A DNA stretch of 21,109 bases from UBA3941 sp035647175 (lineage in GTDB: Bacteria; Bacillota; Clostridia; Caldicoprobacterales; UBA3941): contig DASRNX010000247.1 in the NCBI GenBank assembly GCA_035647175.1, forward strand, positions 1 to 21,109, given 5' to 3'. The notes under the pieces are model-generated. The model ran no database searches. It was given only the letters and a program-made list of their open reading frames with translations, and had not been told where the DNA came from. This document shows positions 13,956 through 21,109 of this stretch, piece after piece. Both the position numbers and the translations under genes were made by a program. Numbering within the stretch: position 1 is the stretch's first letter; each line of letters begins with the position of its first letter.

Positions 13956-15215
13956 TTATTCCCACTCAATCGTTGCCGGCGGCTTGCTGCTTATATCATA
14001 AACAACCCTGTTGACAAGGGGTACCTCATTGGTAATACGTGTGGATATTTTATCCAAAACATCATGGGGAATCCTGGCCCAATCGGCCCTCATCCCGTCT
14101 ATACTGGTTACGCCCCTTAAGGCGATGGTATAATCATATGTTCGTTTTCCCTCAGTTACCCCTACGCTTTTCATGTCGGTTAAAACGGCGAAGTATTGCC
14201 AGATCTCCCTATCAAGACCCGCTATGGATATCTCATCCCTATAGATCGCATCAGCCTCTTTCAAGATCTCCAACTTCTCCCGAGTTACATCCCCAATTAT
14301 CCTTATGGCCAGCCCAGGTCCCGGAAAAGGCTGTCTCCATACCATATGACCGGGAATGTCCAGTTCTTCCCCTACCCTTCTTACCTCATCCTTAAAAAGG
14401 TCTCGTAGAGGTTCTATTATCTCTTTAAAATCTACGTCTTCAGGGATTCCCCCCACATTATGATGGCTTTTGACCAAGTCAGATTCACCCCCGCCGCTTT
14501 CAATAACATCGGGGTAGATGGTTCCCTGGACTAAAAAGTCTATTTCGCCGAGCTTTTTTGATTCTTCTTCAAAAATCCTAATAAATTCCTCGCCAATTAT
14601 CTTGCGCTTGATTTCAGGGTCGGATACACCCGCTAAGCGATCTAAGAAACGATCCTGGGCATTCACCCTAATTAAATTAAGATGAAATTGGTCTTTGAAA
14701 ATCTTTTCAACTTCATCGCCCTCGTTTTTTCTCAACAATCCATGGTCTACAAAAATACATACCAATTGTTCTCCTATCGCCTTATGCATCAACACTGCTG
14801 CAACGGAACTATCTACCCCACCGGAAAGAGCACATAGGACTCTCTTATCTCCTACCTTTTCCTTGATGTTATCAATGGAGATTTCAATGAAGGTAGCCAT
14901 ATCCCAAGTGCCCCAGCATCCGCATTCTTCAAATAAAAAATCAATTAATTGGTCCAAGTCATTCCAGGAGTCGATAACTAGTACAGGTACCCCTATATCA
15001 TAAATTTGCCCAAAGCGTTTTTGCGAATCCAATTGGCCCGCATCATCCCCACGGGCTGATATAATTATCCCTTTAGGTGCGATATCCCTTATTCTTTCAA
15101 CGGAAACATCGGAGTGAAGAACTTCACAATACACCCTAGATTCCCTTACCTTCCTAGCAATATCCTGGCTATGACTACCCCCAAAGTCTAAAACTAACAC
15201 CATCTCATGTTTCAC
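13956..15215 (-). CDS. guaA: GMP synthetase with a truncated, non-catalytic glutaminase domain
   Basis: Converts XMP to GMP with ATP and ammonia. Residues from about 100 on are a complete synthetase: the PP-loop SGGVDSS (131-137), CIFVDHGLLRKNE, VQGTIYPDVIES, and the C-terminal dimerization domain with RQPFPGPGLA and the terminal KPPATIEWE. The protein is 419 residues against about 510 usually. The shortfall lies entirely in the N-terminal class I amidotransferase domain. Its first strands are present (LVLDFGGSHSQDIARKV), but after GVPVLVID the sequence jumps to the closing helix LIDFLFEECGC. The GxCxG nucleophile cysteine and the His/Glu dyad are absent, and the GGP-S loop reads SARGDD. Ammonia-dependent activity is inferred. 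Start: GTG 15215 behind GGGAGTGA, giving the usual KHEMVLVLDFG; GTG 15224 is possible. guaB lies upstream by about 39 nt. Confidence 0.93.
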   Translation of the reverse strand: MKHEMVLVLDFGGSHSQDIARKVRESRVYCEVLHSDVSVERIRDIAPKGIIISARGDDAGQLDSQKRFGQIYDIGVPVLVIDSWNDLDQLIDFLFEECGCWGTWDMATFIEISIDNIKEKVGDKRVLCALSGGVDSSVAAVLMHKAIGEQLVCIFVDHGLLRKNEGDEVEKIFKDQFHLNLIRVNAQDRFLDRLAGVSDPEIKRKIIGEEFIRIFEEESKKLGEIDFLVQGTIYPDVIESGGGESDLVKSHHNVGGIPEDVDFKEIIEPLRDLFKDEVRRVGEELDIPGHMVWRQPFPGPGLAIRIIGDVTREKLEILKEADAIYRDEISIAGLDREIWQYFAVLTDMKSVGVTEGKRTYDYTIALRGVTSIDGMRADWARIPHDVLDKISTRITNEVPLVNRVVYDISSKPPATIEWE

Positions 15216-15254
15216 GAAACTCACTCCCTATGTTGCTGGTTCCTTGTTCTTTAA

Positions 15255-16721
15255 TTAACCCCCAATACTATAATTGGGTGCTTCCTTGGTGATATATATA
15301 TCATGGGGATGATTTTCCCGAAGGGAAGCGTTGGATATCCTAATAAATCGGGAATCCCTGCGCAAGGCCTCGATAGTGGGGGTGCCGCAATAGCCCATGC
15401 CGGCTCTCAATCCGCCTATGAGCTGAAAGGCCGTATCGGAAAGCGATCCTTTAAAGGGAACGCGCCCTTCCACCCCTTCAGGAACCAGTTTTTGGGCATC
15501 TTCCTGGAAATAGCGATCCTTGCTGCCTGCAGCCATGGCTCCCATGGAGCCCATGCCCCTGTATACCTTGAAGCTTCTGCCCTGGTATATTTCCATCTCC
15601 CCGGGGCTCTCTTCCGTACCCGCAAGAAGGCTGCCCACCATTACGACGCTGGCACCGGCGGCGATGGCTTTGGGGATATCCCCGGAAAACTTGATGCCCC
15701 CGTCGGCAATTATCGGTATCCCATAACCGTCCGCAACTTCAGCGCAATCATGTATAGCCGTTATTTGGGGCACCCCTATGCCCGCCACCACTCTGGTGGT
15801 GCATATAGACCCGGGTCCGATTCCTACCTTGATACAGTCGGCACCCGCTTCAATTAAATCCCGTGTAGCCTCCCCTGTCGCGACATTGCCCGCTATGATC
15901 TGAAGGCTTGGGAATTCTTCCTTTATCCGGCGGACCGTTTTTAATACGCCGACGGAGTGTCCGTGGGCTGTATCTATAGCTATAACGTCTACTTTGGCAT
16001 CTACCAATGCGGTGACCCTGTCCACGGTGTCCGTGGATACTCCTACAGCCGCTCCCACCAGAAGCCTTCCGCCGGAATCCTTGGCTGAGTTTGGATACTG
16101 GATAGCCTTTTCTATATCCTTGATGGTAATGAGACCCTTTAGCATCATGTCATCATCAACTATGGGCAACTTTTCAATCTTGTGTTTTCGGAGAATTTCC
16201 TGAGCTTGTTGGAGGTTGGTTCCCTGGGGCGCTGTAATAAGATTTTTAGATGTCATAACATCGGATATCCTCTGGGTAAAATCCGTTTCGAATCTGATGT
16301 CACGGTTGGTAATAATGCCCACCAATTTACCCTTTATCGTTATGGGCACCCCGGAGATTCTATACTTTCTCATGAGATCGCTGGCGTCAGACAACAGATG
16401 CTCCGGTGAGAGAAAAAAAGGATCCACTATTACCCCGTGTTCCGAACGCTTAACCTTGTCCACCTGTATAGCTTGTTTCTCTATGGACATATTCTTATGG
16501 ATAATCCCTATTCCGCCTTCCCTGGCAATGGCGATGGCCAGCCTTGCCTCGGTAACCGTATCCATGGCTGCGCTCATCAGCGGAATGTTTAATTTAATGG
16601 ACTTGGTCAGATTGGTAGTAAGGTCTACCTGACCCGGTAATACCTCGGATCTTCCCGGTATAAGCAAAACATCGTCAAAGGTGAGACCTTCTTTTACAAA
16701 TTTATTATTGATTGCAAACAC
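15255..16721 (-). CDS. guaB: Inosine-5'-monophosphate dehydrogenase
   Basis: Oxidises IMP to XMP with NAD+, the first and limiting step to GMP. The 488-residue protein has the usual length and order: N-terminal EGLTFDDVLLIPG, a catalytic barrel split by two CBS domains (about residues 95-205; SDVMTSKNLIT and KIEKLPIVDDD), the catalytic loop KVGIGPGSICTTR with Cys307, and the flap GMGSMGAMAAGSKDRYF. I start at GTG 16721, preceded by GGAGGGAGA, because it gives a normal N-terminus. The open frame runs on to 16994, but that stretch contains the promoter and is not IMPDH-like. guaA follows, so the pair forms a GMP branch unit. Confidence 0.96.
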   Translation of the reverse strand: MFAINNKFVKEGLTFDDVLLIPGRSEVLPGQVDLTTNLTKSIKLNIPLMSAAMDTVTEARLAIAIAREGGIGIIHKNMSIEKQAIQVDKVKRSEHGVIVDPFFLSPEHLLSDASDLMRKYRISGVPITIKGKLVGIITNRDIRFETDFTQRISDVMTSKNLITAPQGTNLQQAQEILRKHKIEKLPIVDDDMMLKGLITIKDIEKAIQYPNSAKDSGGRLLVGAAVGVSTDTVDRVTALVDAKVDVIAIDTAHGHSVGVLKTVRRIKEEFPSLQIIAGNVATGEATRDLIEAGADCIKVGIGPGSICTTRVVAGIGVPQITAIHDCAEVADGYGIPIIADGGIKFSGDIPKAIAAGASVVMVGSLLAGTEESPGEMEIYQGRSFKVYRGMGSMGAMAAGSKDRYFQEDAQKLVPEGVEGRVPFKGSLSDTAFQLIGGLRAGMGYCGTPTIEALRRDSRFIRISNASLRENHPHDIYITKEAPNYSIGG

Positions 16722-17031
16722 TCTCCCTCCATAAACATATTGGGCATTCGAAAGAATCCCAAAGCCGTCCTGTAAATGTGCGGCCGCACTTCGGCACACA
16801 TATCGCAAAATTCGTACATCAAATCTGCCTTTTTCCCTATAATTATTAGTGAACAGTCTACCAAAGTCAATAGATAATGTCAACGGCTTATTCCTCGCTA
16901 AAACAGATGGAGGGTTACAGAGGGTCAAACGCTGGAGGGTGGACTTTATTCCGGCATACTCAGTTGATTTCACCGAAGTAACCCGGTTCTTCAAAGAAAA
17001 GGATTCACCGCCTTAAAGGGGCTTTCCCTGT
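16722..17031 (-). other. guaB leader and upstream spacer
   Basis: 310 nt without a gene between the DNA glycosylase and guaB. From the promoter at 16842-16870 the untranslated leader is about 114 nt. It contains a perfect 12-nt palindrome, GTGCGGCCGCAC (16778-16789), but no terminator-like hairpin and no riboswitch motif that I recognise. The 160 nt upstream of the promoter show nothing clear. Confidence 0.5.
16842..16870 (-). promoter_or_regulatory. Sigma-A promoter for guaBA
   Basis: On the - strand TTGACT (16870-16865) and AATAAT (16847-16842) are 17 bp apart, each five of six to consensus. A second TTGACA lies 12 nt further upstream with TAGACT as a poorer -10, so two overlapping promoters are possible. 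Confidence 0.65.
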
Positions 17032-17907
17032 TTACTTCTTCCCTATCTGCTTTTCCCTGGCATAATAGAATAGGTATTGTTGTGCATATCCGGCAAGATT
17101 CCCAAACCTGTTATCTGCAAACCCGCGAATATCCTTAAAATCTACCATGTCCCGGGAATATAGTTCCTCCATAATACGCCCGATCCAAACATCTACGGGA
17201 AAGGCTTGGCCCTTCCTTAAAGAAAACAATAAAATGCAATCTGCGACCTTCGGCCCTACACCGGGACATTTTAACAGCTGTTCTTTGGCATTCTCATAAT
17301 CCATGGTTTTTAGGGCACCCAAATTGATTTCCCCGTCACGGATCATCCGAGCAGTACCCTTTATATAACGTCCCCTATAGCCGCAACCGCAACCTCTCAG
17401 CTCGCTCTCATCCGCATCGGCTAAGGCATCGACATCGGGGAATCTATAATGGTCCCCGCCTTCTTGGGGAATCCTTATGCCAAATCTTTGGGACAGCTTC
17501 TCCACCGTCGTCTTTATCCTGTCTATCCCGTTACGGGCGGATATAATAAAGGATATCAGGGTTTCCCAAGGGTCCTGGTTTAGTATTCTTATGCCCCATC
17601 CATGCTTTATGGCTTCCTGCAATATCGAATCCTTGGATAATTCCTTAATGATTTCCCCGTAATCCGTATCCAAATCGAAATAGTCTCGCCATATGGCATT
17701 AAAATCTTTAAGAGTCGTATTTTCCAGTGTCAAGGTTGCCCCGTCCCACAGCATCCGCAATACCCTGCCGCTTGCGACCCCGACGTAGCCCTCCCCGTCC
17801 CAATTCCAACGAAAGGCCTGTCCGCATTCAAATATATGCCTGGGGTTAAAGTTGGATAACCCTTCAATCCTCAGGATACCCTTGTTTTTGTCTTCTTGTA
17901 TTTTCAT
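17032..17907 (-). CDS. ogg: 8-Oxoguanine DNA glycosylase/AP lyase (OGG1 type)
   Basis: Removes 8-oxoguanine from DNA and nicks the abasic site. The 291-residue protein has the OGG1 N-terminal domain (FECGQAFRW, Gly29 at the 8-oxoG contact) and a helix-hairpin-helix-GPD core: LLKCPGVGPKVADC with Schiff-base Lys220 and pocket Cys224, then FPVDVWIGRI with catalytic Asp239. Gln276 and Phe280 (YAQQYLF) match the human base-stacking pair Gln315/Phe319. The estranged-cytosine reader loop SARNGIDR keeps Arg130 (human Arg154) and Tyr177-Arg178 (human Tyr203-Arg204), but has Arg at the human Asn149 position. The ATG has GGGAG upstream. It lies 48 nt after nfnB on the same strand and may be cotranscribed. 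Confidence 0.92.
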   Translation of the reverse strand: MKIQEDKNKGILRIEGLSNFNPRHIFECGQAFRWNWDGEGYVGVASGRVLRMLWDGATLTLENTTLKDFNAIWRDYFDLDTDYGEIIKELSKDSILQEAIKHGWGIRILNQDPWETLISFIISARNGIDRIKTTVEKLSQRFGIRIPQEGGDHYRFPDVDALADADESELRGCGCGYRGRYIKGTARMIRDGEINLGALKTMDYENAKEQLLKCPGVGPKVADCILLFSLRKGQAFPVDVWIGRIMEELYSRDMVDFKDIRGFADNRFGNLAGYAQQYLFYYAREKQIGKK

Positions 17908-17955
17908 ACTCTTCTCCCTTTTACGACGGACGGTGTAGATTTTTCAGCTCTGCTT

Positions 17956-19359
17956 CTACAATGGCAGCAATAAATCCTCACGTGCCTTCAATCTTTCATG
18001 GATAGCCTTGGCAGCCTTTTTCCCGGCACCCATAGCAAGAATAACGGTAGCAGCACCGGTAACCGCATCTCCTCCGGCGTAGACCCCATCCTTACTGGTC
18101 GAGCCTGTTTCCTCATCGACTATAATCCCGCCCCAACCATGGGCTGCAAGATCGTCCGTCGTGGAGACAATGAGGGGATTAGGACTGGTACCGATAGCCA
18201 TGATTACGATATCCACATCCTGTATAAACTCAGAGCCTTGTATTTTCATCGGCCTTCTTCTGCCTGAAGAATCGGGTTCGCCTAATTCCATTCTGATGCA
18301 CTTGAGCCCGGTTACCCAGCCATTATCTCCCATGATCTCTATGGGATTTGCCAGGGTATCGAAGACTATGCCTTCTTCCTTGGCATGATGTATTTCTTCC
18401 GACCTTGCCGGCATCTCCTCCTCCGACCTGCGGTACACTATGCGTACCTCGTCGGCGCCCAATCTCAGTGCGCTACGAGCTGCATCCATAGCTACATTTC
18501 CCCCGCCCACCACCGCTACTCTGTGTCCTACCTTTATGGGCGTATGGTTGTTGGGAAAATCGTATGCCTTCATCAAATTGATTCTGGTCAGATATTCGTT
18601 GGCAGAGTATACCCCGTTTAAGTTCTCGCCGGGTATGTTCATAAACCTGGGCAATCCGGCACCGCTTCCAATAAAAACGGCCTCGTAACCCTGTTCCAGC
18701 AGTTCGTCTATGGTTATAGTCTTTCCAATGATGATATTCGTATAGATTTGAACACCTAAATCCTTTATCCCCTCTATTTCCTTCCTGACCAGGGATTCGG
18801 GAAGTCTAAACTCGGGTATTCCATAGATAAGCACACCTCCGGGTTCATGAAAGGCTTCGAAGATATGGGCTTCATATCCGTATTTAGCCAGATCCGCCGC
18901 TGCGGTTAATCCCGCAGGCCCGCTCCCCACTATGGCAACTTTTATCCCATTGCCCATTGGAACCGGCCCTTTTTTTGCCTTTTCTAGGGCATAGTCGGCA
19001 GCAAACCTTTCTAAACGACCTATGGCTACCGGTTCGCCCTTAATACCCAAGATACACTTAACCTCGCATTGCTCCTCCTGAGGACAAACTCGACCGCAAA
19101 TAGCCGGTAAGTTGTTGGTCTCCTTGATTATTTCCGCAGCCCTGTCAATATTACCGTTGGCTATATGGTCGATAAATTCGGGTATGCGTATATTTACCGG
19201 GCATCCGTCAACACACCTGGGCCTCTTGCATTGTATACATCGCTTCGCCTCTTGTATGGCCTCTTCTAAGGTATATCCTAAAGAAACCTCGTTAAAGTTA
19301 TGCTTCCGGACCTCGGGTTCCTGTTCCCCCACGGGCACTCTTGTAAGAACCAGACTCAT
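17956..19359 (-). CDS. nfnB: NADH-dependent reduced ferredoxin:NADP+ oxidoreductase, large subunit NfnB
   Basis: Large subunit of the electron-bifurcating transhydrogenase that couples reduced ferredoxin and NADH to NADP+ reduction. The 467-residue protein is of the GltD/SudA family. An N-terminal ferredoxin-like domain has two [4Fe-4S] cysteine sets, Cys41/44/49/53 (CIQCKRPRCVDGC) and Cys88/92/98/102 (CGRVCPQEEQCEVKC). The FAD loop GSGPAG follows (145-150), then the NADPH loop VVGGGNVAMDAAR and the closing GGDAVTGAATVI. The start ATG follows GGAAGGAAAC. The neighbour upstream by 95 nt is the matching small subunit. That pairing distinguishes it from a glutamate synthase small subunit, which would sit beside gltB. 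Confidence 0.93.
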   Translation of the reverse strand: MSLVLTRVPVGEQEPEVRKHNFNEVSLGYTLEEAIQEAKRCIQCKRPRCVDGCPVNIRIPEFIDHIANGNIDRAAEIIKETNNLPAICGRVCPQEEQCEVKCILGIKGEPVAIGRLERFAADYALEKAKKGPVPMGNGIKVAIVGSGPAGLTAAADLAKYGYEAHIFEAFHEPGGVLIYGIPEFRLPESLVRKEIEGIKDLGVQIYTNIIIGKTITIDELLEQGYEAVFIGSGAGLPRFMNIPGENLNGVYSANEYLTRINLMKAYDFPNNHTPIKVGHRVAVVGGGNVAMDAARSALRLGADEVRIVYRRSEEEMPARSEEIHHAKEEGIVFDTLANPIEIMGDNGWVTGLKCIRMELGEPDSSGRRRPMKIQGSEFIQDVDIVIMAIGTSPNPLIVSTTDDLAAHGWGGIIVDEETGSTSKDGVYAGGDAVTGAATVILAMGAGKKAAKAIHERLKAREDLLLPL

Positions 19360-19454
19360 GTTTCCTTCCCCCTAATCTAAACTGTATATGTTGCGCAAAA
19401 TGCAACCTATCTCCGGCTTTATAATGACCCGGCTTTCCCATAATATATGGGTAA

Positions 19455-20285
19455 TTATTCGTTTGGCAACAGCCTGCAGCTATGCTCAACCTTTTCTTCC
19501 TCTTTATACATTTGCTGGCGTCTTATAGCCTCATCAAAGTCTACCAGATGCCCGTCGAAGTCAGGTCCGTCCACGCAGGCATAGAAGACCTTGCCCCCAA
19601 CAGTAACCCTACACCCACCACACATTCCAGTACCGTCTACCATTATGGGGTTCAGGCTCACTGTTGTGGGTATGTTGTATTCTTTGGTTATGGAAGAAAC
19701 GATCTTCATCATAATAAGCGGACCGACTGCAATTACCAGATCATATCTGTTACCCTCATCTATTAATCGTTTGACCACATCCGTTACAAAGCCCTCATGA
19801 CCCGAGGATCCGTCGTCCGTAGCCACATAAACATTGGAAGAACAAGCCTTAATCTCGTCTACCAGGATTAGACAATCGGAATTTCTTGCCCCGATTATCA
19901 CATCCACATCCGTACCCCGACTATTTAGATATTTAATTTGGGGAAATAGGGGGGCTATGCCTACACCGCCGCCGACACACAAAACCCTGCCATGGTTATC
20001 CAATTTAGATGCCTTGCCCAATGGACCGGCAAAATCCCTTATGCTGTCCCCTACACCAAGCATACCCAAGTCCCTGGTCGTGTAGCCGACCTCCTGAAAG
20101 ATAATTGATATGCTTCCCTCTTCCCTGTCATAATCCGCAATGGTCAGAGGAATCCGCTCGCCCTCTTCGCTGACCCTTAGCATGATAAATTGTCCAGGCA
20201 TGGCTTTTCCGGCAACCAGCGGCGCCTTCACCTTCATCAATATTATGCCTGGACCTATGGTTCTTTTATCCATTATTTCAAACAT
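19455..20285 (-). CDS. nfnA: NADH-dependent reduced ferredoxin:NADP+ oxidoreductase, small subunit NfnA
   Basis: Small, NAD(H)-binding flavoprotein subunit of Nfn, of the ferredoxin-NADP reductase/PyrK/SudB family. The 276-residue protein has an FAD-binding barrel (ERIPLTIADYD, about 43-53), FAGPLGK (85-91), the nucleotide loop GGGVGIAPL (105-113) and a C-terminal [2Fe-2S] site with DGTGMCGGC (Cys222, Cys225) and YACVDGPDFDGH (Cys237). In characterised Nfn one ligand is an aspartate; Asp218 is the candidate here. AGGAGG precedes the ATG. A lone protein of this kind could be PyrK, but the following nfnB and the absence of pyr genes support Nfn. The 89-nt upstream gap shows no convincing promoter or Rex box. 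Confidence 0.92.
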   Translation of the reverse strand: MFEIMDKRTIGPGIILMKVKAPLVAGKAMPGQFIMLRVSEEGERIPLTIADYDREEGSISIIFQEVGYTTRDLGMLGVGDSIRDFAGPLGKASKLDNHGRVLCVGGGVGIAPLFPQIKYLNSRGTDVDVIIGARNSDCLILVDEIKACSSNVYVATDDGSSGHEGFVTDVVKRLIDEGNRYDLVIAVGPLIMMKIVSSITKEYNIPTTVSLNPIMVDGTGMCGGCRVTVGGKVFYACVDGPDFDGHLVDFDEAIRRQQMYKEEEKVEHSCRLLPNE

Positions 20286-20374
20286 GGCTTATACCTCCTA
20301 TGCAGTATTAAAGTTCCCCGTTACACAATTTGTAATATACGCGACAGCTGTTGTTTTCCTGTTGGCATGTATTT

Positions 20375-21109
20375 TCAACTATTTTCTATAACGATGCTTT
20401 TGGCCGTTACATTTACCTGGAGCACATTGATTCCAGTTAAGTGTACTATATCATTGGATATATTTCCTTGGATTTTTCCAATGATTTCATGTATTTTATA
20501 ACCGTAAACCACGGTCATTTCCAGATTTATTACCACACCGCCTGCATGACTTATGGAGGTAGCCTTGGTTACCCTATATACCCCTTCTACCTTGTATGCA
20601 TTGTGCGATGCGATCGATTCCAGAGCTAAATCAGCTATAAAGAATTTTCCCATATAGCTATACGTGGGCCGCATAACCGTCTTTTCCAGAGTCTCTATTT
20701 TCCTGCCCCTCTCGGTAAATCTGAGAATTCGCAATGGATGAAGAAGATACCCTGAAAAATCCTGGCGTATTTCCAGCGCTGGGACCGGGATAACATGCTT
20801 GCCCTGCTCCCTTCTGATAGTACGGGCGGCCTGTATCTCCTCCTCGGTGGAAATATCCTCTATTTTAATTATCTCTTCTGCAGGCGGTAACCGAAGATTG
20901 TTGACGATTCTATGAATCATATTAACAGATGTGCCTAAAATTAATATGGCATCGGGCCCGGCTATATCAATGGATTCCTTTACGCCGGATGCATGTACCC
21001 TATCCATGAATAATGCCCTTCGCACAGACGCCACCATGGTAGCCTCTCTTTTTGCAGAGATCCCGGCAATTACCTTACTGCCCTTAATTAATAATCCGTC
21101 GTCTATAAT
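20375..21109 (-). CDS. Partial protein: P-loop-type region followed by an Asp23/Gls24-like domain
   Basis: The 5' end lies outside the window: the frame stays open from an internal ATG at 21037 to the last base, giving at least 244 residues. Residues about 130-240 (MGKFFIADLALESIA, VVYGYKIHEIIGKIQGNIS, GINVLQVNVTAKSIVI) resemble the small Asp23/Gls24 fold found in Firmicute envelope-stress proteins. The first 110 residues (IIDDGLLIKGSKVIAGISAKRE, DAILILGTS, RREQGKHVIPVPALEI) recall a conserved clostridial family whose N-terminus has a nucleotide-binding P-loop; that part would be off the edge. I am fairly sure of the Asp23 part and less so of the rest. Function unknown. Confidence 0.75.
   Translation of the reverse strand: MIDDGLLIKGSKVIAGISAKREATMVASVRRALFMDRVHASGVKESIDIAGPDAILILGTSVNMIHRIVNNLRLPPAEEIIKIEDISTEEEIQAARTIRREQGKHVIPVPALEIRQDFSGYLLHPLRILRFTERGRKIETLEKTVMRPTYSYMGKFFIADLALESIASHNAYKVEGVYRVTKATSISHAGGVVINLEMTVVYGYKIHEIIGKIQGNISNDIVHLTGINVLQVNVTAKSIVIENS

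Noticed and set aside
16722..16994. In-frame N-terminal extension of guaB (91 extra residues)
   Set aside because: It contains the guaB promoter, has no IMPDH-like sequence, and GTG 16721 with GGAGGGAGA gives a normal 488-residue enzyme.
17956..19359. Glutamate synthase small subunit (gltD)
   Set aside because: No gltB nearby; the adjacent [2Fe-2S] flavoprotein makes NfnAB (or the related SudAB) the better reading.
20310..20345. TTACAAATTGTGTAA upstream of nfnA as a Rex operator
   Set aside because: Only the outer five bases are symmetric and the core does not fit the TTGTTA/TTGTGA-N6 half-site pattern.

Overview
The window is a piece of a low-to-moderate-GC Firmicutes chromosome, most likely an anaerobic member of the Clostridia. 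The grounds are a lysine riboswitch, a purine riboswitch and a Bacillus-type PurBox, AGGAGG-type ribosome binding sites with GTG/TTG starts, a [4Fe-4S]-type PurF, and an NfnAB-type electron-bifurcating transhydrogenase. I cannot name the species. Most of the window is housekeeping metabolism; no insertion sequence, phage gene or CRISPR array is visible.

Positions 1-2740 (+ strand): an L-box lysine riboswitch with an expression platform, then asd and dapB, and a convergent terminator. The dapB product carries an in-frame C-terminal pair of aspartokinase-like ACT domains, so lysine may act on this operon at both the RNA and the protein level. Positions 2741-2917 hold a 108-nt inverted-repeat, cloverleaf-like element of unknown nature between the converging operons.

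Positions 2918-9457 (- strand): a tight purine operon in the order purE-purF-purM-purN-purH-purD. purC, purB, purL/Q/S and purK are not here. Upstream (9617-10972) is an AzgA/PbuG-type purine permease. It has its own sigma-A promoter, a guanine-class riboswitch and a rho-independent terminator in its leader, plus a PurBox just upstream of the promoter. A 14-bp stem terminator separates the permease from purE.

Positions 11412-13708 (- strand): a three-gene ABC-2 exporter (ATPase and two permeases) of unknown substrate. Positions 13956-16721: guaB-guaA, converting IMP to GMP. guaB has a clear promoter. GuaA is short because its glutaminase domain has lost the central catalytic part, so the enzyme should depend on free ammonia or a partner.

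Positions 17032-20285 (- strand): nfnA-nfnB (bifurcating NADH/ferredoxin:NADP+ oxidoreductase) followed by an OGG1-type 8-oxoguanine DNA glycosylase. At the right edge is the 3' part of a gene whose product ends in an Asp23/Gls24-like domain; its 5' end lies outside the window.

The clearest departures from the ordinary are the DapB-ACT-ACT fusion, the GMP synthetase with a gutted amidotransferase domain, and the unexplained 108-nt inverted-repeat element.
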